A stretch of 64,000 nt of DNA from assembly GCF_036345175.1 (NCBI RefSeq), contig NZ_CP107780.1, positions 2,170,001 to 2,234,000 of the forward strand, given 5' to 3'. Under the pieces are notes generated by a model. That model saw nothing but the letters and a program-made list of their open reading frames with translations. It made no database searches and was not told the DNA's origin. Shown here one piece after another: positions 16,086 to 25,512 of the stretch. Both the position numbers and the translations under genes were made by a program. Within the stretch, counting starts at the first letter, position 1. Every line of letters begins with the position of its first letter. This DNA comes from Streptomyces sp. NBC_00576 (GTDB lineage: Bacteria; Actinomycetota; Actinomycetes; Streptomycetales; Streptomycetaceae).

Positions 16086-17324
16086 GTGGTGAAGCGCACT
16101 TCACGTGATATCCGCACCGCGAACCGCTATGAGGTGCTGCGCCAGATCATCGCCCACTCTCCTACCTCCCGGCAGGAGCTGGCCGCCGCCAGTGGGCTGA
16201 GTCTGGCCACGGTCGCCACGCTCGTCGGCGAGCTGCTCGAGCTGCGGATGATCACGGAGGTCGGGTTCGAGGACTCGGCGGGCGGCCGTCCCCGGGGCCT
16301 CGTGGCTGTCAACGCGTCGGGGGGCGCGTTGATCGGCGTCGACATCGCGGAGACGTACGTCCATGTCGAGCTGTTCGACCTCGCGCTGAACGTGCTGGCC
16401 CGCGCCGACGAGGACATGCGTCCCGGCGAGAGCCTGCCCGAGCAGGTGGTCAGCCATGTGGCCGCCGCCGTCGGGTCCGTGGTCGCGCAGGCGGGCATCG
16501 AGGGCGCGCGGGTGCTGGGCGTCGGGGTGAGTGTGCCGGGGCAGGTGGACCGGGACACCGGCGTCTCGGAGTACGCGCCCAACTGGGACTGGCACGACGT
16601 GCCGCTGCTCGACCTGCTGTCCGAGGTCATCGCCTACCCCCTCTACCTGGACAATCCGCTGCGCGCGGGCGCGGTCGCCGAGATGTGGTTCGGGGCGGCG
16701 CGCGGGCGCGAGGACGTGGTGGTGGTCAACCTCGGGACGGGAGTCGGCGCCGGACTCGCGCTCCATGGCGCGCTGTACCGGGGGGTGAGCAACAGTGCCG
16801 GCGAGTGGGGTCACACCACGCTCGTCCTGGACGGGCGGTTGTGCCGATGCGGCAACCACGGCTGCGTGGAGGCCTATGTCGGCGCGCCGGGCATCATGCT
16901 GAACCTGCGGGAGCTCAGCCCGCAGAGCCCGCTGCTGCATCCCGAGGACCAGACCGCCACCATCGACGCGCTGGCCCGCGGCGTGGAGGCGAACGACCCC
17001 GTGGCCATCAAGGTCGTACGGGAGACGGCCCGTTACATCGGCGCGGGCATCGCGAACCTGGTCAACGTCCTCAACCCCGAAGTGGTCGTGCTCAGCAGCT
17101 GGGTCGCGCGCAGGCTCGGCGAACCACTGCTGCGCGAAGTGCGCGAGGCCGTCGGTCGGCACGCGCTCAGGCGGCCGTTCGCCGCCACCGAGATCGTCCT
17201 CTCCCCCATCCCCACCGATCCGGCGTGCCTGGGTGCGGCGACGTTCGCCCTGGAAGGCGCGCTGTCCTCGGTCATCCAGCGGTCGTCGGCCGCCCGGCGC
17301 ACTGGCCCGATGCCACTGAAATAG
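16086..17324 (+). CDS. ROK-family transcriptional repressor (module 2)
   Basis: A 412-residue ROK regulator starting at GTG 16086, eight bases after a GAGGGGG site. The N-terminal helix-turn-helix contains R-Q-E-L-A-A-A-S-G-L-S-L-A-T-V-A. The ROK fold has G-V-D-I-A-E-T-Y, L-G-T-G-V-G-A-G and E-W-G-H, and a canonical zinc site C-R-C-G-N-H-G-C-V-E. As in the module 1 paralogue, the kinase catalytic segment is replaced by L-D-N-P-L-R, so a regulator is expected and not a kinase. It is upstream of, and co-oriented with, the beta-galactosidase transport operon and probably controls it, sensing a galactoside or arabino-galactoside. Confidence 0.93.
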   Translation: MVKRTSRDIRTANRYEVLRQIIAHSPTSRQELAAASGLSLATVATLVGELLELRMITEVGFEDSAGGRPRGLVAVNASGGALIGVDIAETYVHVELFDLALNVLARADEDMRPGESLPEQVVSHVAAAVGSVVAQAGIEGARVLGVGVSVPGQVDRDTGVSEYAPNWDWHDVPLLDLLSEVIAYPLYLDNPLRAGAVAEMWFGAARGREDVVVVNLGTGVGAGLALHGALYRGVSNSAGEWGHTTLVLDGRLCRCGNHGCVEAYVGAPGIMLNLRELSPQSPLLHPEDQTATIDALARGVEANDPVAIKVVRETARYIGAGIANLVNVLNPEVVVLSSWVARRLGEPLLREVREAVGRHALRRPFAATEIVLSPIPTDPACLGAATFALEGALSSVIQRSSAARRTGPMPLK

Positions 17325-17347
17325 ATCTGGTCCAATCGTCAATCACC

Positions 17348-17448
17348 TTCGCGCGAACCGCCGTTGAGCGGTCCGCCACTTCGCCATGTCCGACATGCCG
17401 AACACTCCGCAACGTTTCGAACGGGCTTCGTCCAACCCCTTGCCGAAG
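17348..17448 (+). promoter_or_regulatory. Promoter/operator region of module 2 transport operon
   Basis: TTCGCGCGAA at 17348-17357 is a perfect ten-base palindrome. AACCCCTTGCCGAAG at 17434-17448 is the second close copy of the motif at 15968, 99 bases before the binding-protein start. The nearby TTTCGAA at about 17415 adds another small palindrome. Together they suggest repressor control of this operon, probably by the ROK protein just upstream. Confidence 0.45.
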
Positions 17449-17546
17449 CCTTAGCCGAAGGTTAACGTCCCGCTCCGCACCTCCTGTTTCAGCCACTCGG
17501 CGTTGAGCCCGTGGCCCGCAGCCGCACCAGAGACAAGGACGTCACC

Positions 17547-18809
17547 ATGTCGGCCATGAGCAGCAACTGGGACCGCCGATCCATCCTCCGCGCCGCAGCA
17601 GGCCTGTCCGCCGCGGGCGCGCTGACCGCCTGTGGCGGCAACAACGGCCGCTCCGGTGGGGGAAGTTCGGGCACGAACCTCACGCAGTACTTCCACGCGT
17701 ACGGCGAGGCGGGCACCGAGCAGGCCATCAAGAAGTACGCCAAGGCCTACGACAAGGCCAACGTGACCACGCAGTGGATCACCAGCGCCGACTTCGAGAG
17801 CAAGCTCTTCGCGACGCTGCTCACCAAGAGCGCGCCCGACCTCTTCGAGTTCCACCCGCAGATCCAGATGATCAAGAGCGGCCAGGTGGCGGACCTGACC
17901 GACATCATCGAGCCGGTCAAGTCGGACTTCAACCCGGCGGACATCAAGTCGCACACGGTCGACGGCAAGATCTACGGCGTCCGGATGATCGACGACCCGC
18001 AGTTCTTCTTCTACCGCAAGTCGATGCTGGAGGCGGCCAAGGTCGAGGTGCCGACCACGCTCGACGAGCTGATGGAGGCCGCCGCCAAGCTGACCACCAA
18101 CAAGGTCAAGGGCCTGTACATCGGCAACGACCTGCACAACGTCATCAACCCGATGATCTGGTCGGCCGGCGCCGACACCCTCAATGAGAAGAACGAGATC
18201 GCCTACCACACGGACGGCGTCGTCGAGGGCATCAAGAAGATGCGCAAGCTGTTCACCAGCGGCGACCTTCTCCTCGGCGCGCCGACCGAGTCCTGGGACC
18301 CCTCCTCGCTCAACCAGGGCCTGTGCGCCATCCAGTTCTGCGGCATGTGGGCGATGCCGGGGATCCAGGCCGCGCTCGGCGACGACTGGGGCGTCTTCCC
18401 CTTCCCGAAGACCGTCGACTCCGGCAAGCAGTCGGTCTACAACGGCGGCTGGTCGATGTTCGTCAACGCCAAGAGCGAGAACGTCGAGGCCGCCAAGGAG
18501 TACGTCAAGTGGCTGTGGATCGACCAGAAGCAGTACCAGGAGGAGTGGGCCACCAACTTCGGCTTCCACATCCCGCCGCGCGCCTCGCTCGCGCAGTCGG
18601 CCACCAAGCTCAAGTCGGGCAACGCCGCTGAGGGCGTCAAACTCTTCAACGAGTTCGGGCACTTCGACAACATCGGCTGGACCCAGGCCATGATCACCGC
18701 CCTCGAGGACGTCTTCGCCAACTCCGTCCGCAAGGACATGGACCCGGAGGCCGCGCTCGACAAGGCCGACGCGGCAGTCAACCGCGAGCTCAAGAAGCTG
18801 TTCGGATAG
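17547..18809 (+). CDS. Sugar-binding lipoprotein of ABC importer (module 2)
   Basis: A 420-residue extracellular solute-binding protein. The start at 17547 has AAGGA seven bases upstream. The N-terminus has D-R-R-S-I-L-R followed by a hydrophobic stretch and the lipobox L-T-A-C, so a Tat-type lipoprotein is likely. It parallels the module 1 binding protein almost domain for domain (G-E-A-G-T-E-Q near the N-terminus, L-F-E-F-H-P, M-I-D-D-P-Q-F-F-F-Y-R-K-S, A-M-P-G-I-Q-A-A-L-G-D-D). The beta-galactosidase gene at the end of the operon suggests a beta-galactoside or galacto-oligosaccharide ligand; this is inferred from context. Confidence 0.94.
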   Translation: MSAMSSNWDRRSILRAAAGLSAAGALTACGGNNGRSGGGSSGTNLTQYFHAYGEAGTEQAIKKYAKAYDKANVTTQWITSADFESKLFATLLTKSAPDLFEFHPQIQMIKSGQVADLTDIIEPVKSDFNPADIKSHTVDGKIYGVRMIDDPQFFFYRKSMLEAAKVEVPTTLDELMEAAAKLTTNKVKGLYIGNDLHNVINPMIWSAGADTLNEKNEIAYHTDGVVEGIKKMRKLFTSGDLLLGAPTESWDPSSLNQGLCAIQFCGMWAMPGIQAALGDDWGVFPFPKTVDSGKQSVYNGGWSMFVNAKSENVEAAKEYVKWLWIDQKQYQEEWATNFGFHIPPRASLAQSATKLKSGNAAEGVKLFNEFGHFDNIGWTQAMITALEDVFANSVRKDMDPEAALDKADAAVNRELKKLFG

Positions 18810-18829
18810 GCCGCGGGACGGACCACGAG

Positions 18830-19795
18830 ATGTCGACGACGAACACGCGCGACCTCGCGCGCCCCGCCCCGGCGAAGGCCTCACCGGCCAAGCCGCGGCG
18901 GGGTCTGCGGGGCAGCCCCACCTTCAACTTCTGGCTCTTCACCGGGCCGTTCCTCATCGGCCTGGCGATCTTCGTCTACGCGCCGATCCTCTGGAGCCTC
19001 TGGCTCAGCTTCTTCGAGGCCCGCTTCACCGTCACGCCCGACAAGTTCGTCGGCTTCGAGAACTACACGTACATGCTGACGAACGACGACTTCGTCGGCT
19101 CGCTCGGCACCTTCACCGCCTTCGCCGCGTTCATCGTGCCCACCACCTGGGCGCTCTCGCTGGGGCTGGCCCTGCTGGTGAACCGGCTACGCTTCATGCG
19201 GGCGTTCTTCCGGTCGGTCTTCTTCCTGCCGACCGCCTGCAGTTACGTGGCCGCCTCGATGATCTGGAAGATGTCCATCTTCAGCGGCGTCCGGTTCGGC
19301 CTGATGAACACGGTCCTCGGCTGGTTCGGGATCGAGAACATCGCCTGGCTGGCCGACCCCAATCCGCCCTGGTACTGGGTGGTCATCGTCAGCGCGCGGC
19401 TGTGGCTGCAGGCCGGCTTCTACATGATCCTGTTCATCGCCGCGCTGCAGAACATCCCGGGCGAGCTGTACGAGGCCGCCGCCATCGACGGCGCCAAGCC
19501 GGGCTGGCAGACCTTCCGCTACATCACCCTGCCCCAGCTGCGCGCCACGTCCACCGCCGTGGTCCTGCTGCTGCTGGTCGCCGCGTACCAGGCCTTCGAC
19601 GAGTTCTACAACCTCCTGTCGAAGACCACCTGGGGCCGCCCGCCCCTCCTCGAGCTGTACTACAAGGCCCTGGGCGAGAGCCAGGACTACGGTGCCGGCA
19701 GCGCGGGAGCGCTCATCCTGACCGTGCTGATCTGTGCCGTGACCCTGCTCCAGGGCAAGCTCATGGGCTTCGGAAGGGGGGAGGAGTCCAAGTGA
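18830..19795 (+). CDS. Carbohydrate ABC transporter permease (MalF type, module 2)
   Basis: A 321-residue membrane protein with the CUT1 permease layout: a basic N-terminal leader, a first helix F-W-L-F-T-G-P-F-L-I-G-L-A-I-F, and a coupling loop L-Y-E-A-A-A-I-D-G-A-K-P-G. It starts 20 bases after the binding-protein stop. Its stop overlaps the GTG of the next permease in a GTGA sequence, so the pair is translationally coupled. It is paralogous to the permease at 1068-2036. No ATPase gene is present. Confidence 0.94.
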   Translation: MSTTNTRDLARPAPAKASPAKPRRGLRGSPTFNFWLFTGPFLIGLAIFVYAPILWSLWLSFFEARFTVTPDKFVGFENYTYMLTNDDFVGSLGTFTAFAAFIVPTTWALSLGLALLVNRLRFMRAFFRSVFFLPTACSYVAASMIWKMSIFSGVRFGLMNTVLGWFGIENIAWLADPNPPWYWVVIVSARLWLQAGFYMILFIAALQNIPGELYEAAAIDGAKPGWQTFRYITLPQLRATSTAVVLLLLVAAYQAFDEFYNLLSKTTWGRPPLLELYYKALGESQDYGAGSAGALILTVLICAVTLLQGKLMGFGRGEESK

Positions 19796-20688
19796 CCACC
19801 ACGATGCCCGAGGTACGGGAATCCACACCACCGCCGGACAAGCCCCGTCGCGTCAAGCACGGTGGCGGCGTGATGAGTTCCACCGGGCTCTACATCGCCA
19901 CCGGGATCGCCGGCCTCCTCTTCCTGGTCCCGTTCTACCTGCTGGTCCGCAACGCCCTCTCCACGGACGCCGACATCACCGGCGAGAACTGGAAGTTCTT
20001 CCCCACGGACATCCAGTGGGGCAACATCAGCGAACTGTTCAACGACGGGACGGTGCCCTTCGCCCAGTCCCTGTGGAACTCGGCGGTAGTGGCCACCCTG
20101 CACACCGTCGGCGTCCTGCTGGTGTGCTCGCTGGCGGGCTACGGTCTGGCCCGCATCCCGTACAAGCACGCCAACAAGGTCTTCTACGCCGTCCTGGGGA
20201 CCCTGATGGTCCCGACGGCGGTCACCTTCGTCCCGAGCTTCGTGCTGGTCTCGTCGCTCGGCTGGGTGGACACCTACCAGGGTCTCATCGTCCCGGGCCT
20301 GTTCAGTGGTTTCACCTGCTTCCTGTTCCGGCAGTATTTCCTGGGGTTCCCCAAAGAGCTGGAGGAGGCGGCGCGCGTGGACGGCCTGGGCTACTGGGGT
20401 GCGTACTGGCGCATCGTGGTGCCCAACTCGCTGAACTTCTTCGCGGCGATGGCGACCATCACCTTCATCCAGGGCTGGAACTCCTTCCTGTGGCCGCTGG
20501 TCATCGGTCAGAGTCCGGATGCGTGGACCGTTCAGGTTGCGCTGTCCAACTACATGAGCAACCAGACCGTCATCTTCCATATGGTCTTCATGGCCACCGC
20601 CTTTTCCATCCTGCCCCTGGTGTTCGTGTTCCTCTTCCTCCAGCGCTGGCTGGTGCAGGGGATCGCACAGACCGGCATCAAGGGCTGA
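19792..20688 (+). CDS. Carbohydrate ABC transporter permease (MalG type, module 2)
   Basis: A 298-residue permease starting at GTG 19792, which overlaps the previous gene by four bases with a GGAGGAG-like site upstream. The coupling loop is E-E-A-A-R-V-D-G-L-G and the end is T-G-I-K-G. About 30 residues of polar N-terminus precede the first helix. It is the paralogue of 196-1068; most of the W-K-F-F-P-T and N-I-S-E-L-F-N-D segments are shared. A 29-base gap separates it from the beta-galactosidase gene, consistent with one operon. Confidence 0.94.
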   Translation: MTTTMPEVRESTPPPDKPRRVKHGGGVMSSTGLYIATGIAGLLFLVPFYLLVRNALSTDADITGENWKFFPTDIQWGNISELFNDGTVPFAQSLWNSAVVATLHTVGVLLVCSLAGYGLARIPYKHANKVFYAVLGTLMVPTAVTFVPSFVLVSSLGWVDTYQGLIVPGLFSGFTCFLFRQYFLGFPKELEEAARVDGLGYWGAYWRIVVPNSLNFFAAMATITFIQGWNSFLWPLVIGQSPDAWTVQVALSNYMSNQTVIFHMVFMATAFSILPLVFVFLFLQRWLVQGIAQTGIKG

Positions 20689-20717
20689 GCCGCCTATCGG
20701 GCTGAACTAGGAGACCG

Positions 20718-23648
20718 ATGTCCTTCCGCACCACGGCCACCTCGACCGACTACGTCGAGGACGTCTCACCCGGCAGCGGGGCCCTTTTGCCCCGCGCCTG
20801 GTACGCGTCCTCGGACGCCGCTTCGCTGTCCCTGAACGGCAGCTGGAGTTTCAGGCTGTCGCCGACCGCCGACGGCGCGGACGACTCGTTCGCCGAGCCG
20901 GGCTTCGACACCGGGGACTGGGCCGAGGTGACGGTCCCCGGTCACTGGGTCCTCCAGGGCGACGGGGCCTTCGGTGCTCCGATCTACACCAACGTTCTCT
21001 ACCCGTTCCCGGTGGACCCGCCGCGCGTGCCGACCCAGAACCCGACCGGCGACCACCTGCACGTCTTCGACCTGCCGTCCGACTGGCCCGACCTGTCGGA
21101 CGGCGGGGCGGTGCTGCGCTTCGACGGGGTCGAGTCGTGTGCCCGGGTGTGGCTGAACGGCACGGACATCGGCGAGTTCAAGGGCTCGCGCCTGGCGCAC
21201 GAGTTCGCGGTCGGGCACCTGCTGAAGCCCGGCGGCAACGTCCTCGCCGTCCGGGTCCACCAGTGGTCGGCGGGCTCGTACCTGGAGGACCAGGACCAGT
21301 GGTGGCTGCCGGGCATCTTCCGGGACGTCACGCTGCTGCACCGCCCGGCGGGCAGTGTCCTCGACTTCTTCACGCACTCCTCGTACGACCACACGACCGG
21401 TGAGGGCACCCTCCGCGTCGAGTCCGACGTCGACGGGCGGGTCACCGTCCCCGAGCTGGACATCGATGTCAGGACGGGCGAGCCGGTGACGGTCGCGGTC
21501 GAACCGTGGACCGCCGAGACGCCCCGCCTGTACGAGGGTGAGCTGGTCACGGAGGGCGAGCGGGTTCCGTTGCGCATCGGCTTCAGGACCGTGGAACTGG
21601 CGGACGGGCTCATCAAGGTCAACGGCAGGGCCGTCCTCTTCAAGGGCGTCAACCGGCACGAGTGGCACCCCGAGAAGGGGCGCGCCCTCGACCTGGAGAC
21701 CATGCGGGCCGACGTGCTGCTGATGAAGCGGCACAACGTCAACGCCGTCCGCACCTCGCACTACCCGCCGCACCCGGCCTTCCTCGACCTGTGCGACGAG
21801 TACGGCCTGTGGGTCATCGACGAGTGCGACCTGGAGACCCACGGCTTCACCGAGCAGAACTGGCGCGACAACCCCGTCGACGACGACCGCTGGACCCCGG
21901 CCCTCCTGGACCGCGCGTCCCGGATGGTCGAGCGCGACAAGAACCATCCTTCGGTCGTCATCTGGTCGCTGGGCAACGAGGCCGGCACCGGACGCGGTCT
22001 GACCGCCATGGCCGAGTGGATCCACGGCCGCGACAGCTCCCGGCTCGTGCACTACGAGGGCGACTGGGACTGCCGCGACACGGACATGTACTCCCGCATG
22101 TACGCCGACCACGCGGAGACCGAGCGCATCGGCGGGCGCCTGGACGGCGGCACCGAGAAGCGCCGCCAACTGCCCTTCATCCTCTGCGAGTACGGGCACG
22201 CCATGGGCAACGGCCCCGGCGGCATCGCCGACTACCAGCGCATCTTCGAGGCCCACGAACGCACCCAGGGCGGCTTCATCTGGGAGTGGATCGACCACGG
22301 CATCAAGGACGAACGGTTCGGCTACGCGTACGGCGGGGACTTCGGCGAGGAGCTGCACGACGGCAACTTCGTCTGTGACGGACTGATCTTCCCGGACCGG
22401 ACGCCGTCACCGGGGCTCGTCGAGTACAAGAAGGTCATCGAGCCGGTCCGGATCGACGGTGACGGCACGGACGGCACCGTGCGCGTGACCAACGCGTACG
22501 ACTTCGCCGACCTGTCCGCGCTCACCTTCGAGTGGTCGTACGACGTCGACGGCACGACGGTCCAGGCCGGCACCCTGGCGGTGCCCGCGACCCTCGCCCC
22601 CGGCGAGTCGGCCGACGTGAAGCTGCCCGAGCCGCCGTCCGACGGCCAGGGCGCCGAAACCCGCTGGACCGTGCGGGCCATGCTCGCCGAGGACACGGCG
22701 TGGGGACCGAAGGGGCATCCGGTGGCGTGGGGCCAACTCCCCGTCCAGGCACGCACCCTGGTGAACGTCGCCGCGAGCGAGCGTCCCGCCGAGTCCAGAT
22801 TGCTGCGGATCAGCACAGGGGGCGAGCCTTCCGCCCGCGACGAGTGGGACGGCATCATGCTCGGTCCTGCCGTATTCAGCCCGTCGACCGGCGCATTGAT
22901 GTCGATCAACGGGGTCGATGTCATCGGCCCGAAGCTGGACGTCTGGCGGGCGCCCACCGACAACGACGACGGCGCTGCCTGGCAGCCCGACGAGCGCTAC
23001 GGCATGCTCTGGCGCAAGCTGGGCCTGCACCGTATGCAACACCGCCTGGATTCCGTCGAGTTGGGTGAGGACGCGCTGACGGTACGGACCCGGGTGGCGC
23101 CTGCGGCGGCCGAGTTGGGCCTGAACACGGTGTACCGCTGGACGTCCGACGGCGACAAGCTGAGGCTGACCGTGTCCGTCGTCCCGGAGGGCGACTGGAC
23201 GCTGCCGCTGCCGAGGCTCGGTATCCGTCTCGGGCTGTCGGGCGCGGACCGCGTGACCTGGTTCGGCGGCGGCCCCGGCGAGGGCTATCCCGACACCAAG
23301 TCGGCCTCCATGCTGGGCCGTTGGGAGACCACCGTCGACGACCTCCAGACTCCCTACGTCCGCCCGCAGGAGAACGGCGCCCGTGCCGACGTCCGCTGGG
23401 CGGAGATCGGCGGGCTGCGGGTCGACGGCGACCCGGAGTTCTGGTTCACGGCCCGCCGCTGGACCAGCGAACAGCTCGACGCGGCCGACCACCTCACCGA
23501 CCTGACGCCCACCGACACGGTGTGGGTCAACCTCGACCACGGGCAGCAGGGCATCGGCTCGCAGTCCTGCGGGCCGGGCGCGCTTGAGCAGTACCTGCTG
23601 CGGGTGGCGCCGGCGGAATTCTCGTTTGTGTTCTCCGCCATCGAATGA
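20718..23648 (+). CDS. Beta-galactosidase, GH2 (LacZ type), intracellular
   Basis: A 976-residue enzyme that hydrolyses terminal beta-D-galactosides. The order is typical of five-domain LacZ: N-terminal jelly roll (about 25-215), immunoglobulin-like domain (215-290), TIM barrel (about 290-580), a second sandwich, and the large C-terminal beta-galactosidase domain (about 700-975). N-R-H-E-W-H-P, R-T-S-H-Y-P-P and W-V-I-D-E are present; the acid/base is Glu421 in L-G-N-E-A and the nucleophile is Glu491 in C-E-Y-G-H-A-M-G-N. There is no signal peptide, so it acts on imported sugar. An AGGAG site precedes the ATG. It is the last obvious sugar gene of module 2. Confidence 0.96.
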   Translation: MSFRTTATSTDYVEDVSPGSGALLPRAWYASSDAASLSLNGSWSFRLSPTADGADDSFAEPGFDTGDWAEVTVPGHWVLQGDGAFGAPIYTNVLYPFPVDPPRVPTQNPTGDHLHVFDLPSDWPDLSDGGAVLRFDGVESCARVWLNGTDIGEFKGSRLAHEFAVGHLLKPGGNVLAVRVHQWSAGSYLEDQDQWWLPGIFRDVTLLHRPAGSVLDFFTHSSYDHTTGEGTLRVESDVDGRVTVPELDIDVRTGEPVTVAVEPWTAETPRLYEGELVTEGERVPLRIGFRTVELADGLIKVNGRAVLFKGVNRHEWHPEKGRALDLETMRADVLLMKRHNVNAVRTSHYPPHPAFLDLCDEYGLWVIDECDLETHGFTEQNWRDNPVDDDRWTPALLDRASRMVERDKNHPSVVIWSLGNEAGTGRGLTAMAEWIHGRDSSRLVHYEGDWDCRDTDMYSRMYADHAETERIGGRLDGGTEKRRQLPFILCEYGHAMGNGPGGIADYQRIFEAHERTQGGFIWEWIDHGIKDERFGYAYGGDFGEELHDGNFVCDGLIFPDRTPSPGLVEYKKVIEPVRIDGDGTDGTVRVTNAYDFADLSALTFEWSYDVDGTTVQAGTLAVPATLAPGESADVKLPEPPSDGQGAETRWTVRAMLAEDTAWGPKGHPVAWGQLPVQARTLVNVAASERPAESRLLRISTGGEPSARDEWDGIMLGPAVFSPSTGALMSINGVDVIGPKLDVWRAPTDNDDGAAWQPDERYGMLWRKLGLHRMQHRLDSVELGEDALTVRTRVAPAAAELGLNTVYRWTSDGDKLRLTVSVVPEGDWTLPLPRLGIRLGLSGADRVTWFGGGPGEGYPDTKSASMLGRWETTVDDLQTPYVRPQENGARADVRWAEIGGLRVDGDPEFWFTARRWTSEQLDAADHLTDLTPTDTVWVNLDHGQQGIGSQSCGPGALEQYLLRVAPAEFSFVFSAIE

Positions 23649-23688
23649 TCGACTGAAATTCCGTCAACTCGCTCCACCCGGAGGGTCA

Positions 23689-24702
23689 GTGAGCGGCAGT
23701 ATCGAGGTCCGTGGCCTGTCCCGGACCTTCCACACCACAGTGCGGCGTCCCGGTTTCACCGGGGCGCTGCGCTCCCTCGTCCAGCCGGAGCGGGTCGCGA
23801 AGGACGCCGTCTCCGACATCACCTTCGATGTCGCGCCGGGTGAACTCCTCGCCCTGCTCGGGCCGAACGGCGCCGGCAAGTCGACGACCATCAAGATGCT
23901 CACCGGCATCCTCACCCCCACGTCCGGCGAGGCACGCGTCGTCGGCGTGGTGCCGTACCTGGAGCGGGAGCGCAACGCCCGCAACATCGGGGCGGTGTTC
24001 GGCCAGCGCACCCAGCTCTGGTGGGACCTGCCGGTGCGCGAGTCGTTCTCGATCCTGCGGGACATCTACGAGATACCCGGGCCCGAACACGCCCTACGCC
24101 TCCAGGAGTTCGACGACCTGCTGGCACTGTCCACGTTCTGGGACACCCGCGTACGGCATCTGTCGCTGGGCCAGCGGGTGCGCTGCGACCTGGCGGCGGC
24201 ACTGCTGCACGACCCGCCGGTGGTGTTCCTCGACGAGCCCACCATCGGGATGGACGTGGTGGTCAAGGAGCAGGTACGGGAGTTCCTGCGCCACCAGGTC
24301 GAGGAGCGCGGCCGGACCGTGCTGCTGACCACCCACGACATGACGGAGGTCGAGCGGCTCGCCGAGCGGGTCGTCCTCGTCAACCACGGCCGGCTCGTGC
24401 TGGACGGCACGCTGGACGAGATCAAGAAGAAGTTCGGCTCGACCTGGCAGGTCCGCGCCACCCTGGCGGACCCGCACACGGAGGTCTCGGCACTCCCCGG
24501 CATCGCGCTGCTGCGCCGCGAGGGCCCGCAGGTGGTCTTCGGCCCCGACGGTCCGGACGCCCCGACGGTCCACCAGGCGCTCAAGCGGGTCATCGAGCGG
24601 TACGAGGTGACAGACATCGCCCTCGACGAGGCCGACCTGGAGGACGTGATGCGGGCCGCGTACGTCCAGGCCGAGATACCCGAGTCTCGCGGAGGCGGCT
24701 GA
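23689..24702 (+). CDS. ABC-2 type exporter ATPase (COG4586-like)
   Basis: A 337-residue nucleotide-binding protein. Walker A is G-P-N-G-A-G-K-S-T-T, the Q loop follows in V-F-G-Q-R-T-Q-L-W-W, the signature is L-S-L-G-Q-R, Walker B is V-V-F-L-D-E-P-T and the H loop is T-T-H-D. A C-terminal extension of about 90 residues resembles the regulatory end of the Nod/daunorubicin-type ATPases. The GTG at 23689 is chosen for its GGAGG site; earlier starts would overlap the beta-galactosidase end. It forms a three-gene unit with the two permeases that follow by 1-6 bases. The 40-base gap after the beta-galactosidase allows co-transcription, but its substrate is unknown. Confidence 0.9.
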   Translation: MSGSIEVRGLSRTFHTTVRRPGFTGALRSLVQPERVAKDAVSDITFDVAPGELLALLGPNGAGKSTTIKMLTGILTPTSGEARVVGVVPYLERERNARNIGAVFGQRTQLWWDLPVRESFSILRDIYEIPGPEHALRLQEFDDLLALSTFWDTRVRHLSLGQRVRCDLAAALLHDPPVVFLDEPTIGMDVVVKEQVREFLRHQVEERGRTVLLTTHDMTEVERLAERVVLVNHGRLVLDGTLDEIKKKFGSTWQVRATLADPHTEVSALPGIALLRREGPQVVFGPDGPDAPTVHQALKRVIERYEVTDIALDEADLEDVMRAAYVQAEIPESRGGG

Positions 24703-24703
24703 C

Positions 24704-25507
24704 ATGGCCGTCCTGCACTCCTGGCGGGCCGCCAGGGTCACCCCCCTCGGCGAGCTGTACGCCCCGCCCCGGATGACCGCCGCCCTGATCCGGCTGACCG
24801 TCCAGGTGGTCCTGGTCGCGTCCCTGTGGAACGGCCTGTACCAGCAGACCGGTACGACGGCCGGCCTCGACCGCGAGCAGGCGGTGACGTACGCCGTCAT
24901 GGCCGTACTCGCTTCCCGGCTGCGGGAGTTGGACCAGTACGCGGGCCGCGACACCGTGCTCCAGCACATGCACTTCGGCACGATCGTGTACTGGTACCTG
25001 CGGCCGCTGCCACCCCAGCGCTACTACGCGCTGCGGGCGCTCGGCGAGCAGCTGTACGGGTTCGCGTGGGCGCTGGCCGGGTTCGCCCTCTGCCTGGCCT
25101 TCGGGGTGGTCCAGCCGCCCGAATCGGCAGCTGTGGCCGGGGTGTTCGCGCTCAGTCTGCTGCTCGGCCAGTCGGTTCTCTACTACGTCATGCTCGTCAT
25201 CGACCAGCTGTGCTTCTGGACGCTGCGCAACGGCGCCGCGATGCTCATCCTGATCTTCGCGCAGAACCTGCTGTCCGGGGTGTACGCACCGCTGTGGTTC
25301 TTCCCGGACTGGTTCGTCACCCTCAGCTCCTTCCTGCCCTTCCAGGCCACGCTGAGCGTGCCGCTGTCGCTGTACGTGGGGCGCATCCCGCTCCCGGACG
25401 CCGCCTTCCAGCTCGCCGTGCAGGCCGGCTGGATCCTCGTCCTGGCCCTGTTCACCCGGTTCCTGTGGCGGCGCGCCGCCCTCCGTGTCGTCTCCCAGGG
25501 AGGCTGA
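24704..25507 (+). CDS. ABC-2 type exporter permease (COG4587-like)
   Basis: A 267-residue membrane protein starting one base after the ATPase stop. It has about six hydrophobic segments, the last starting near W-I-L-V-L-A-L-F, with the conserved W-Y-L-R-P-L and a long N-terminal cytoplasmic part. The genes of this kind occur as a fixed trio with an ATPase and a second permease. The family is annotated in other genomes as a drug or lipid exporter, but the transported compound is unknown. The short distances indicate one transcript. Confidence 0.88.
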   Translation: MAVLHSWRAARVTPLGELYAPPRMTAALIRLTVQVVLVASLWNGLYQQTGTTAGLDREQAVTYAVMAVLASRLRELDQYAGRDTVLQHMHFGTIVYWYLRPLPPQRYYALRALGEQLYGFAWALAGFALCLAFGVVQPPESAAVAGVFALSLLLGQSVLYYVMLVIDQLCFWTLRNGAAMLILIFAQNLLSGVYAPLWFFPDWFVTLSSFLPFQATLSVPLSLYVGRIPLPDAAFQLAVQAGWILVLALFTRFLWRRAALRVVSQGG

Positions 25508-25512
25508 GGCCC

